From the NCBI RefSeq assembly GCF_026230105.1, contig NC_079480.1, forward strand, positions 24,160,488-24,224,487: a DNA stretch of 64,000 bases, in the 5' to 3' direction. Numbering within the stretch: the first letter of the stretch is position 1; each line of letters starts with the position of its first letter. The translations under genes and the position numbers were made by a program. Source of the stretch: Diorhabda sublineata (lineage: Eukaryota; Arthropoda; Insecta; Coleoptera; Chrysomelidae). Under the pieces are notes generated by a model that saw nothing but the letters and a program-made list of their open reading frames with translations, made no database searches and was not told the DNA's origin. Shown piece after piece: positions 34,301 through 38,600 of the stretch.

Positions 34301-34494
34301 CCTCCGTCGAATCGATTGTCGATAAAATCGGGGGGTACATAAACGGTCATGAACTCGACAAAGAACGACTGACGAACAAAATCGAAAGTTTAACGAGCGT
34401 ACACAAAAACGAAATACTCGCTATACTAGACGCGATTCTTAAGAAAGTTTACGGTACTGGAATTGACTATATGTATGTCATTAAGAATAAGTAA
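1165..34494 (+). CDS. CFAP44: Cilia- and flagella-associated protein 44 (WD repeat, axonemal), 5' end outside window
   Basis: Exons join with matching phases: 1165-1328, 1609-1739, 5127-5441, 6487-6729, 6838-6945, 7921-8501, 19165-19278, 19354-19541, 20044-20228, 20320-20708, 20968-21154, 22646-22834, 23505-23765, 23832-24037, 24684-25105, 27079-27244, 27484-27622, 27699-27889, 32195-32471, 32667-32934, 33177-33366, 33823-34075, 34147-34494. They give about 1,837 residues. The first ~600 form a WD40 region (PDGEFLVSQSGEPDYIITVW, HIKFWKMARTFTGLKLQG, GRFGKTEYSDIIG); the rest is lysine/glutamate-rich coiled coil with family landmarks WEEFNAKKPDPAKNHPDDEK, VCPKGCEQAIF and REKQRLLNQV. In known family members CFAP44 works with CFAP43 in the complex tethering inner dynein arm I1/f heads, and is needed for flagellar beating. 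N-terminal residues are missing at the left edge. Possible poly(A) signal ATTAAA lies at 34514. CFAP43 is the nearest alternative, but the landmarks fit CFAP44 better. Confidence 0.9.
1351..1500. repeat. 150-bp foldback (MITE-like) element in a CFAP44 intron
   Basis: The left arm, 1351-1391, begins ACCGGGTGGGCAA and ends TCATATCTCAG. The right arm, 1460-1500, is its inverted counterpart, beginning CTGAGATATGAC and ending TTGCTCACCCGGT. Both arms are 41 nt; their outer 13 and inner ~15 bases match best. ATTGAAT occurs on both sides (1342 and about 1506) and could be a target-site duplication. There is no coding capacity, so it is a non-autonomous hairpin element. Confidence 0.65.
1609..1739 (+). 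CDS. CFAP44: CFAP44 exon W2
   Basis: Acceptor TTTTTACAG, donor GTGAGT. It encodes GVAHIKFWKMARTFTGLKLQ followed by GRFGKTEYSDIIG, one of the most conserved stretches in CFAP44 and the main reason for the family call. It ends in phase 0 just before the first satellite array. Confidence 0.9.
1798..5044. repeat. Satellite A: tandem array of 72- and 77-bp units
   Basis: About 43 units alternate between a 77-bp type (CTCGAGCAATCGATAGTAAT start, e.g. 2038 to 2115) and a 72-bp type (ATCGAGCAATGGATAG start, e.g. 2192 to 2264). Each carries the palindrome TAATCGATTA, a CTCGAG or CGAGTT-type element and a CTCATTACCACGAATACCA block. Units recur in larger blocks; near-identical segments begin at 3243 and 3767 (524 bp apart) and 4368. 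The array lies wholly between CFAP44 exons W2 and W3. The last copies, near 4980-5044, decay. Repeated 79-residue open frames here are products of the repeat, not genes. Confidence 0.95.
5127..5441 (+). CDS. CFAP44: CFAP44 exon W3
   Basis: Acceptor TTTACAG, donor GTAATG; 105 codons, phase 0 at both ends. It encodes VVSGCDWGNILIWDGGLISL and then a second WD blade (ELWTVSLDGHVRIWWYEKID). It starts about 80 bp after satellite A ends. Confidence 0.9.
5442..6486. other. CFAP44 intron, AT-rich, with a dispersed-repeat fragment
   Basis: No coding exon. Around 6131-6175 the motif GACAGGACTGG followed by GAGACGAGTTCGTAATAA resembles sequence at 7343-7390 and 59600-59650, suggesting one repeat family. 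Local duplications (CACTTAACTAACTTA) occur at 5799-5850. Confidence 0.5.
6487..6729 (+). CDS. CFAP44: CFAP44 exon W4
   Basis: Acceptor TTTTCAG, donor GTAAGT; 81 codons, phase 0. It encodes a blade containing KCHAGKVVDIGAYSYGPYLA and GKDGRIYVYNY, typical WD40 spacing. Confidence 0.9.
6838..6945 (+). CDS. CFAP44: CFAP44 exon W5
   Basis: Acceptor TTTTCAG, donor GTAAGA; 36 codons, phase 0. It encodes SSGDVILAGFCDGQIRVCVL, a further WD strand set. It has no ATG, so it is recognised by splice sites and phase. Confidence 0.85.
6946..7920. other. CFAP44 intron with dispersed-repeat remnants
   Basis: No coding exon. The segment at 7340-7400 (ACAGGACCGGTTTCACGGGG, then AGACGAGTTCGTAAAG) is a diverged copy of sequence at 6131-6175 and 59600. 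A run of nine or ten G lies at 7433-7442. The open frame at 7402-7596 (minus) has no recognisable content. Confidence 0.45.
7921..8501 (+). CDS. CFAP44: CFAP44 exon W6 (end of first propeller, lysine-rich linker)
   Basis: Acceptor CATATTTTAG, donor GTGAGA; ends with two bases of a Gly codon. It encodes ITSLVMNSKSNVVVSGGEDM, TYLTWKPQTDYVILVGCLHG, a basic stretch near residues 425-450 and an acidic patch (DSEPEEELEP). It is the last exon before the 10-kb satellite intron. Confidence 0.92.
8720..18612. repeat. Satellite B: tandem array of 294-bp units
   Basis: About 33 units are marked by GTTACGATCGATCTAGAAG at 8964, 9258, 9552, 9846, 10128 and so on to 18324, almost always 294 bp apart. A 282-bp variant lacks 12 bp near the ACATACTTCATC block (e.g. 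9846 to 10128). Linked variants recur every 870, 882 or 1,176 bp, showing higher-order units. Each unit contains GGCGCCATCTACGAGTGTAA or the variant GGCTCCATC. The last copy (18,460-18,612) is strongly diverged, as expected at an array edge. The array lies entirely inside the CFAP44 intron between W6 and W7. No coding content. Confidence 0.97.
18613..19164. other. CFAP44 intron, unique AT-rich sequence
   Basis: It follows the decayed edge of satellite B. I see no gene or clear repeat. GGTGACGTCATAAC near 19022 contains a perfect TGACGTCA palindrome of the CRE type, with no other support for function. It ends in the TTTTTTTCAG acceptor of W7. Confidence 0.5.
19165..19278 (+). CDS. CFAP44: CFAP44 exon W7
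   Basis: Acceptor TTTTTTTCAG, donor GTAATT. The first base completes the Gly codon from W6 across the satellite intron, giving G-YDAGYIYEYKMDQ. This phase match supports splicing across the ~10.7-kb intron. Confidence 0.9.
19354..19541 (+). CDS. CFAP44: CFAP44 exon W8
   Basis: Acceptor TATTACAG, donor GTAAGA. It encodes YLIFAMQDGSIRINRVN and RMCFSWDEKFFFTCGHDG, the final WD blade before the C-terminal half. Confidence 0.9.
19542..20043. other. CFAP44 intron with a dispersed-repeat fragment
   Basis: At 19620-19715 the stretch AACACACTGTTTACACTACA...CGCGTTTCGACGATC...CATCATCAGAAAC looks like a dispersed repeat; a similar start (ACACACTGTTTATACTACC) occurs at about 38998 in NUB1. No coding exon. 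Confidence 0.4.
20044..20228 (+). CDS. CFAP44: CFAP44 exon W9
   Basis: Acceptor ATTGCAG, donor GTAAGA. It encodes VFVMQFNHEHYMPPLVL followed by the acidic/lysine segment DPYVKLSLEDTKIHAEDER, the transition from propeller to coiled coil. Confidence 0.9.
20320..20708 (+). CDS. CFAP44: CFAP44 exon W10
   Basis: Acceptor GACTTTCAG, donor GTCGTT (weak beyond GT). It encodes LKERYAKILARNHKLLP, ELDERVLNYIEDDFQ and a long helix ending EEEKNKG plus AG of an Arg codon. The next exon supplies the A, restoring GR-VPERTQPVVKF, which supports this donor. Confidence 0.85.
20968..21154 (+). CDS. CFAP44: CFAP44 exon W11
   Basis: Acceptor TTAATATTAG, donor GTTAGT. It encodes KQTKSMALEYFLLSLTSSQI and RLLHKYRQRRNKWDQRAQQ. 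A decayed tandem copy of its 3' half lies directly downstream. Confidence 0.9.
21294..21542 (+). pseudogene. Decayed tandem copy of CFAP44 exon W11 and flanking intron
   Basis: 21061-21293 (3' half of exon W11 plus its donor and ~140 bp of intron) and 21294-21542 are a direct tandem duplication. Shared landmarks in order: ATCTCAAAT, GAACTGG/AAACTGG, a leucine-histidine-lysine run, AATAGGTTAGTATTAACGTT versus AACAGGTTAGTATCGCAGTT, GTGATTTAAATA, ATCATCACATATAAAATATT and ACATAACCATAAC. The copy carries an in-frame TAG after the RHK codons and lacks its own upstream acceptor, so it cannot replace W11. Confidence 0.8.
21619..22485 (+). CDS. PSMF1: Proteasome inhibitor/adaptor PI31, intronless, nested in a CFAP44 intron
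   Basis: A single uninterrupted 288-residue frame from ATG (after CGAA, an acceptable insect start context) to TAG. The N-terminal ~150 residues match the PI31 N-terminal fold: MAESVFGWDLLYNSVEKDI, GFRCIGLG, LPKNWNENYSIRYVYQGKLY, SFVQLNTRSV. The C-terminal half is Pro/Gly-rich with DPLGGIGPLGFP and ends FPPPGYDDMFM, the family's C-terminal signature. The last residues M-F-M put Phe where the HbYX proteasome-binding motif has Tyr. Family role: binds the 20S proteasome and works in assembly and transport of proteasomes. Poly(A) signal AATAAA at 22588. It is on the same strand as CFAP44, between W11 and W12, and has no introns, so retrocopy origin or ancient nesting are both possible. Confidence 0.95.
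   Translation: MAESVFGWDLLYNSVEKDIKNNQDILICLTHLVLVSNGFRCIGLGESKIIDGDEPKSESLPKNWNENYSIRYVYQGKLYILKATHLDDAVMINLIRIDERTVSFVQLNTRSVASRSGPLSEMIPNHKDIVEQIRTQLISKVIVSSKTKENASQTENPGRSRSDARQQDDHLRRFPPTQPIVPVIPVIPNINPGNYGRSDLDPLGGIGPLGFPAAGGGGMLFRPPGPSFGGGFGGVVPGGNVGLPPGAVPPGARFDPFRPPDPDRFPPRRPNRPDNDEFPPPGYDDMFM
22588..22593 (+). terminator. Poly(A) signal of PI31
   Basis: Canonical AATAAA about 100 nt after the PI31 stop and 53 nt before CFAP44 exon W12. Its use must be suppressed or spliced past in CFAP44 transcripts. Confidence 0.6.
22646..22834 (+). CDS. CFAP44: CFAP44 exon W12
   Basis: Acceptor TGATTGTAG, donor GTAAGT; 63 codons, phase 0. It encodes WEEFNAKKPDPAKNHPDDEK, a landmark of CFAP44 proteins. 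It begins only 160 bp after the stop of nested PI31. Confidence 0.92.
23055..23262 (+). mobile_element. Tc1-like element relic (copy 1)
   Basis: It begins TAATTAGGGGTAACTG, matching the outer end of the copy at 42500-43024. Downstream reads DIEIVPMDRPAHRWDLNPIE then YLWD, the third catalytic block (DLNPIE.LWD) of Tc1-family transposases. Most of the transposase between these points is missing, so it is an internally deleted relic in a CFAP44 intron. AGATGGCGCTGCC follows it. Confidence 0.65.
23505..23765 (+). CDS. CFAP44: CFAP44 exon W13
   Basis: Acceptor ACTTTCAG, donor GTAAGT; 87 codons, phase 0. It encodes KFIKRVYDLRDLKYKTIEQL and an acidic, Thr-rich tail. It is coiled-coil in composition. 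Confidence 0.88.
23832..24037 (+). CDS. CFAP44: CFAP44 exon W14
   Basis: Acceptor ATAATTTTAG, donor GTATGT. It encodes PSHPLSDIEYVITADFNELL and ends in AG, completed by A of W15 to Arg. Confidence 0.87.
24061..24286. repeat. Degenerate minisatellite in a CFAP44 intron
   Basis: Six or more imperfect repeats of a GGCATAAGTCCGGCAACGCT-like unit, often followed by GTCGAAAAAT, with unit length between about 30 and 60 bp. Clear copies start near 24064, 24093, 24146, 24222 and 24270. The CpG-rich composition contrasts with the surrounding intron. Confidence 0.6.
24365..24530 (+). pseudogene. Transposon-derived fragment resembling the insect DUF4817-type N-terminal domain
   Basis: The + frame gives KKEFHVESEYETMF, EFQRRFPNTPLPNHPTVSKT, YQKFLKTGSVATRRAP. 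The order (E-Y..M, F..RFPN..P.H..V.K.Y..L..TGSV) is that of a helix-turn-helix domain common in insect transposon proteins. No longer frame follows. The assignment is from motif memory and needs a profile search. Confidence 0.45.
24684..25105 (+). CDS. CFAP44: CFAP44 exon W15
   Basis: Acceptor TTTGTTGCAG, donor GTATGT; 140 complete codons. It encodes KMNKAIADFNYEIEEGKKAR and a long charged helix (EDEIDEEKSKKIDIENEIDL). It ends with one base of an Asp codon. Confidence 0.9.
25433..25683. repeat. 250-bp foldback element
   Basis: The left arm (25433-25550; AGTGGCTTGATTGAGACACA start, AATCGTAATTTATATTC end) is the inverted counterpart of the right arm (25580-25683; GAATATAAATTACGAT start, CTCGATCAAGCCACCGT end). 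The arms are about 105-118 bp with a ~29-bp loop. It lies in the CFAP44 intron between W15 and W16, with no coding content. Confidence 0.75.
25752..25846. repeat. 95-bp foldback element
   Basis: GTATAGAGATGGAGATTTCT at the left end pairs with AGAAATTCCCACCTCTATAC at the right end. A similar CCACCTCTATACTATATAAC occurs at 25150, so this may be one end of a larger broken repeat. Confidence 0.5.
25847..27078. other. CFAP44 intron, AT-rich
   Basis: No confident feature. The open frame at 26308-26691 (127 residues, hydrophobic, Leu/Tyr/Phe-rich) reads as translated AT-rich DNA, with no signal peptide order or motif I recognise. TTATTTAG ends the intron before W16. Confidence 0.45.
27079..27244 (+). 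CDS. CFAP44: CFAP44 exon W16
   Basis: Acceptor TTTATTTAG, donor GTAAGT. It encodes DSDSESSSSSSEESEDDDGA then VCPKGCEQAIFNLTVELRGK. The acidic Ser stretch followed by VCP.GC is a CFAP44 landmark. It lacks an ATG. Confidence 0.9.
27484..27622 (+). CDS. CFAP44: CFAP44 exon W17
   Basis: Acceptor TTTTGTAG, donor GTTAGT. It encodes the helix HVIEQNIKELQRVIETINKN and QYKQSVDELEAYQ, phase matched to W16 and W18. Confidence 0.9.
27699..27889 (+). CDS. CFAP44: CFAP44 exon W18
   Basis: Acceptor GATTTTAG, donor GTAAGT. It encodes REKQRLLNQVRCTVVLNLDQ and DYLVFSKSTLSDLYKRV, strongly family-like. It lacks an ATG. Confidence 0.9.
27890..28513. other. CFAP44 intron, AT-rich
   Basis: No gene seen. It precedes a foldback element; nothing else is recognisable. 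Confidence 0.4.
28514..28870. repeat. 357-bp imperfect foldback element
   Basis: The left end AGTTGTAAC...TAAATATCTCC and following TTCATAAAAAGCTGTACAAA have inverted counterparts near the right end (TTTTTTATGAGCTTAA, GAGATATTTACAACT). The arms are ~95-110 bp with a ~150-bp centre. It lies in the CFAP44 intron upstream of the nested LRR gene. Confidence 0.6.
29384..29463 (+). promoter_or_regulatory. Candidate core promoter of the nested LRR gene
   Basis: CTATATTTAACC at about 29382 is TATA-like. GTTCAGTTTAAA at about 29456 contains TCAGT, the arthropod initiator consensus, ~40 nt before the ATG. The two are ~70 bp apart, too far for one TATA/Inr pair, so only one may be used. Confidence 0.3.
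29496..30620 (+). CDS. Secreted leucine-rich-repeat protein, intronless, nested in a CFAP44 intron
   Basis: A single 374-residue frame. Residues 1-17 (MWLQILFFVLLHGKVSC) form a signal peptide, followed by a Cys-containing N-cap (DCIKKINRIFCNETTF). About nine 24-residue LRRs follow from about residue 70 (e.g. LPNLSQLDLSHNQLTELGDK, LSNLKILNLGFNNISTIEEG), then an LRR C-terminal cap, NPWFCPCLEDIYKTLRDNEI with further cysteines. No transmembrane helix follows; the tail is short and hydrophobic near residues 355-370. Several N-x-S/T sites fit secretion. Family: extracellular LRR proteins of the type seen in insect recognition and adhesion; a specific orthologue is not assignable. Poly(A) signal AATAAA at 30827. 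Same strand as the host gene, between W18 and W19. Confidence 0.85.
   Translation: MWLQILFFVLLHGKVSCDCIKKINRIFCNETTFVSGDIFNGTLDNINYIEIINRSRKPLTITKDSFKNGTDLKTILMKENKIRKLYAYTFRDLRNLESLYLYLNDISDMYPPTFVNLSSLKTIFLNENKLSFIREGTFEDLPNLSQLDLSHNQLTELGDKALNNLPNLTKLKLNNNKIRAIFVHKILSHPKKLKILWLHNNTLTVLSNFALENLSNLKILNLGFNNISTIEEGTFNQTPQLNVLVLTHNKLKEISGNEFPRRGMDFLETLYIDHNYLMYLQSKFFIRLSSLKSVTLMGNPWFCPCLEDIYKTLRDNEIKEKCQQRYMTGERPICVNDNVENKLCTFHYDPVLSRKYINYFIHFPIVIPISECLI
30827..30832 (+). terminator. Poly(A) signal of the LRR gene
   Basis: AATAAA about 207 nt after the LRR stop codon, followed by an A-rich then T-rich stretch. Confidence 0.5.
30833..32194. other. CFAP44 intron, AT-rich
   Basis: No gene seen. 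CGTTCGTGAACG near 30908 is a short perfect palindrome. TTGTTGTCAGATCCTCC and TTGTTGTCAGATGTTTC (about 32013 and 32080) are short local duplicates. Confidence 0.4.
32195..32471 (+). CDS. CFAP44: CFAP44 exon W19
   Basis: Acceptor ATTCTTTAG, donor GTAAGA. It encodes HLTRMKKDLRYMRLKIKNLL and CEKFGKIVDINELELAIIRK. The KFG..VD..ELE motif fits CFAP44. Its phase restores a Glu codon with W18 across a 4.3-kb intron that contains the LRR gene. Confidence 0.88.
32667..32934 (+). CDS. CFAP44: CFAP44 exon W20
   Basis: Acceptor AATTTGTAG, donor GTGGGT. It encodes a continuous coiled coil (RSRQEDLMREIKENTNRLEL, AIVDNQNRTIFELKADIKML). Confidence 0.88.
33032..33102 (+). tRNA. Degenerate tRNA-Tyr-like sequence (pseudogene or SINE head)
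   Basis: A D-arm/A-box-like segment (GTGTAGTAGGTAGAGTG), an anticodon loop CTATAGA at 33062-33068 with ATA at 33064, and a B-box/T-arm GTGAGTTCGATTCCCAC are in tRNA order and spacing. The acceptor stem pairs at about four of seven positions and the anticodon stem pairs poorly. It is therefore probably a tRNA pseudogene or the tRNA-derived head of a SINE inside a CFAP44 intron. Confidence 0.5.
33177..33366 (+). CDS. CFAP44: CFAP44 exon W21
   Basis: Acceptor TTTTAAG (no pyrimidine before AG, weaker), donor GTAAGT. It encodes MPPKEQYIEPQILEDVEKSV and an acidic run of Glu (EEGEEETEEEVEEKLLEEEE). Phase joins W20 and W22. Confidence 0.8.
33367..33822. other. CFAP44 intron with a local direct repeat
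   Basis: No gene. An imperfect ~90-bp duplication: ATCAATTCCGAATATTTCCA (33637) and ATCAATTACGAATAGCTCCA (33717), each preceded by ATATCATAGA / ATACCATAGA. Confidence 0.45.
33823..34075 (+). CDS. CFAP44: CFAP44 exon W22
   Basis: Acceptor TTATTCTTAG, donor GTAAGA. It encodes FLTESEDIVNHLLNEIL and CTSVQDIIKEIINSIPFELS, a helical region near the C-terminus. Confidence 0.83.
34147..34494 (+). CDS. CFAP44: CFAP44 terminal exon W23
   Basis: Acceptor TTTTTGTAG. It encodes YANELLEDTIDEVLQKENEP, then RLIESIPKEFLFHE, and ends with YMYVIKNK and TAA at 34492. The exons 'IINSIPFEL' (W22) and 'LIESIPKEF' look like internal repeats of one helical module. Confidence 0.85.
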   Translation: MSEDSIIKYANELLEDTIDEVLQKENEPYDVVGELLERLIESIPKEFLFHESSVESIVDKIGGYINGHELDKERLTNKIESLTSVHKNEILAILDAILKKVYGTGIDYMYVIKNK

Positions 34495-35506
34495 TTTGTT
34501 TTATTTATATAATATTAAATACTTTTTCAATTATTGGTCTCTTTTTCACTTTCCCTACCCCTTTTAAGTACATGCTATTATTAATATGTCCTCTAAATCA
34601 ATTCTGCTTCAGCAATAGCAAAATTAAAGTATAGAGGTTTTCTTTTCAAACGTATTTTCAGGATCATAGAATAAACTATAAGTTATAGAATCACGTTTCA
34701 TGTATTTATTGACTTTGAAATTAATTCTGAATTTTTAAAAAACATTTTTCATTATTAATTTACCATGAAAGTTTAATTATAGATATAAGGAATTTTTACT
34801 GACCGATAGAGCTGCCAAAAACGCAACTATTGAGCGATATCTGTGGTGGAGGTAATGATTTGACAAATAAAGCTATGTTCGCGGATCAATTTAGAATCTT
34901 TTCAGAGTTAGTTGGTGACCAATTAACGATCGCTAAGTGCGCGTATTTGATAATGAACTGTCAATTTAGCATGCTTTGTTCGCTGGTATGATTCCGAATA
35001 AGTTAAGGAACGTATACCGATATTGTTATTCATTGATAGACTATTTCGATATTTCGGCCATATTGTCCGATTATCATCGATATATTACCGATCATTCTCG
35101 ACGACTAGACCATAGATCAACTTCTAGACTCTCAACGTGCAAACAAATCGAAATTTGATCATTTATCGTATTTTTACTTCCATTTCATTACCGTTATTGC
35201 CAAATTGGCTAAAGCTGCTGGGGACGTGTTGAATTTATCAAATAACTTCGTTATTTGAAGTTTACTAGTTATGAAATCGATAATTTGGTTTTTTGGTAAT
35301 TATTATGAAGGTACAGTATATTTTATTTTCTGTTACCATCTTATGTACAGCATTATAAACCACGAAAGAAAATAACTGAGACTATCATATTTTTTAAAAA
35401 AATAACCTGATTGGAAAGGAAATAAAAAAAATGAAATGAGAACACAGACATAATTTTTTTAATTCGTACAAAAATACAATATGTTCACATTACGTCTTAT
35501 ACTCAA
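34495..35506. other. Convergent intergenic region between CFAP44 and NUB1
   Basis: Both genes point into this 1-kb AT-rich region. ATTAAA at 34514 and 34623 (plus) and TTTATT at 35322 (minus AATAAA) are candidate poly(A) signals. The open frame at 34976-35158 has no recognisable content. Confidence 0.45.
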
Positions 35507-35682
35507 TTATTGATTTAAAAGAGATAAATATTGTCGTAGAAACATTTCTTCTTTAACAAGATTTATGTCGAGGTGATCGTCGTCTACAGTTTCCATATCT
35601 TCTTTCAATCTCTGTAATGCTTTGTTTTTCTCTTTATTCTCATTCATTCGTTTCTTTATATTCTCAAGACTCTCCACACCAA
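35507..35682 (-). CDS. NUB1: NUB1 exon 10 (terminal)
   Basis: Acceptor TTCACCAG. It encodes SLENIKKRMNENKEKNKALQ and ends MFLRQYLSLLNQ, stop at 35507-35509. Confidence 0.88.
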
Positions 35683-38600
35683 CTGGTGAAAACATCAAAT
35701 AATAGTGTAAAAAAAAAACAATCCAAAAACTACAAAAAGTTTTTTTTTCTTTTTTGACTCATATCTTGGAGATCTTTGCTTTTTATTTTCATTGTCATGC
35801 ATTTTTTTATTTCAAATTTCTCAAATTATATAAAAATTGTCAATAAATGCATATTTTTCAACCTTCTTACTTCTTAGTTCTTTTTATGTTTTTTTATGAT
35901 TTATTTTGATTATGGCTCTCTTTTGATAGAAAAAAACTAATTTTCTATCATAGGAGCCATAAAACCAAGACAATATATTAAGATAAACGTATATTTTCAT
36001 CTAAATATGTGTTTGTAGTAATAAGTTTCATATTTTAATTTCAAAAAAACATTTTCTATATTCATTAGAAAATTTAATTAATCAAATAACTTTAGAAATA
36101 CTATAGAATATAAACTAGTGGGTTATATAAATATTACAATTGAATGTTTCGACTAGATATAAGGAAAAAGTAAAATTTACAAAAAACTTTTGTTGAATAA
36201 TGACATAGGTTTACTTACCTATGTCTGATAAATCCCCAAGAACGATACCGTCATTTTCAATAAGTTCTTCAGCAGCTTTCATGATATCTCCAGAATGTTT
36301 AGATAAAGCCAGTCGAGCCATTCTGGGATCAAAACCGGCTGATTCTAACTAGTGAAATACATAAAAAAAGTATCGGAAAACTATTGAAAATCGCTAGAAA
36401 AATGTGGTTATACATCTGCTGATAACACCAAAGAAAGGTAATTCGGCACAAGAATTAACAGGTACCAAAAATTGTTTGCAGATTATCAGATTTGACACAA
36501 GAAGAAAGAAACTGGAAAGAAAATTAATGAAATTTCTTGAGGAAACTTGATATGAAAATAAAATAGTACATAGGTTCTATTTATATAAATATTAAGGGGT
36601 ATATAGGATAAAAATTTAATACAGGAAATCATTAGAATGAAAACAAAATTGAAAGCATTTGGAAATTGGAAACATGTAAAGGAAAAAATATGTAAATATT
36701 CACCTGCTGGTGAAATCAGAGAAAAAAATAAGAAATCATGAAGAAACTCTTCTAAATTCAGCATTAGAAGTAACAAGTACCAAAAATGGCTGTAGATTAT
36801 CGAGTACAGAAGATTTGATATACAAAGAAAGAACATAGAAAAAAAAGTAGTAAAACTAATATGAGCATACGTCCATAATTTGTGACATTTTTATCCACAA
36901 TTTTGTCATTTTGATCCTATTATCATAGCAAAAATAGAAAAAAATATACCTGTAACTTATAGGGTGTAGGGTAGTAAAGAAAAGATTAAGTTTCAAGTAA
37001 TGATTAAAAAATAATAACAATGTAGTAGCAGAACCCTACTACATTCAGGGGTTTTCGATGTAGAGAATTAAGTATAATTTGTTCCAATTTCACTCACAAT
37101 TTTCAAGTTAGACAGTGGTAAACAAGGTTGAACAATGTAATTATGTCTGCTTAGTGAAATAATTATCAAAAGTTTCAGTAAAGCAATCACCAAAAACCAG
37201 TTAACAATCCAATAGGCTATAAATATGGTGTTCTTCTGCTTGAGTCATAAACTGTCGAAATCTTTATTAATATCAAAGAATACTGCAGTAGTTCGGAGTT
37301 AAAAACGATAAACAATAATTTTAAACAACATAAAAATTACTAGATTAAATCGGTGTAGAACTACTGCAGTATTCTTTAATATTAATAAAGCTTTCGACAG
37401 TTTATGACTCAAGCAGAAGGACAGCAATTGATAGCCTATTGGATTCTCAATTATTCAGATTTACCTCTTGGGTTAATTCATCGAGAAACGATAACAATTG
37501 AGTACTTTTGGAACCGCTGGGACCGGGTAATGGATTTTCTTGAATATATTGAACGCTATCAGTTATAATGTTGTTACAATTTTTAAGCGCGATCCGAGAC
37601 GCTTCCATCGAATATCCCATGTTCACTAAAATTTTTACGAATTTAGGATCGACGTATTGTTTACCATCTACGCAGAAACCCAATTTTTTTCTTTCTCTAT
37701 AATATAAAAAAATATAAATATTATTTAAAAAAGGTAATTGATGAATAGTTACTTTTCTAAAATAGCTTCTGCTTTTGCTTTTTTCCTGGCTTCCTCTCTT
37801 TTTTCTCTATTTTCGTTGATATAATTAGCTGCCCGGTTAACATCACCTCTGGTAGCCCGTAAACCTAAAGTAGCTTCTGTGGTGGTGTAACCTAAAATGG
37901 AATTTTTATTTTGGTTACATGATAACAGAATAGGTGAAAATTATTTTATTTTTAAACAAATCCCAAAGAAAATGAACATTATAAGGAGATTTATATGAAA
38001 TAAAGTATTCTGAAGAACCTTATAGTGTTTTTCATGGTCATTTTTAATGAAAACAAATTTTAGTAATTTCCAATATCACAGTTATATAGAAAGATGAAAA
38101 GTTTAAATAAAAACGTTTTTAAATTAATTATTTGGGAATATTAACAGTGCAAAGTGATATTTTTGTTAAACGTAGATGTTATAATAACTAATATATCAAA
38201 AATTAATTTTTACCCAATTAATTAACTATTAAATTGAATAAATGTGTTATAGGAAATAGGGTATCAAATTATGAACCTTAAGAATGCAAAAAAAACTTTA
38301 GAGGTTAGATTAAATATCTGGAGTGGATCAAAGAAATGATAGGAATTCACTATATACATAGTAAATATTACACACAGTTGATCCAATTTAACCTTATTTC
38401 AAAAATAGTTGTGAAAAAATATGAAATAGCTAACTAGGCATGAGAAAACCAGTTAGTTATCATTTTCCGAATAAATTTGGTGATTACAACCATGAGAATA
38501 ACAAAATTGGAAGATTATTCACCAAAATCAACCAAAATTTTTGTTGAAAACAGAATTTAAAGCAGAAATACCAAAGTAGTAGTTAGAAGAATGGATCAAA

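Noticed and set aside
1165..34494. CFAP43 as the identity of the large gene
   Set aside because: CFAP43 also has WD repeats and coiled coil, but the GLKLQG/GRFGKTE, WEE.NAKKPDP and VCP.GC landmarks match CFAP44 as I know it.
36486..36836. 116-residue minus-strand frame in a NUB1 intron
   Set aside because: Hydrophobic, low-complexity product of AT-rich intron between two confirmed exons; exon phases leave no room for it.
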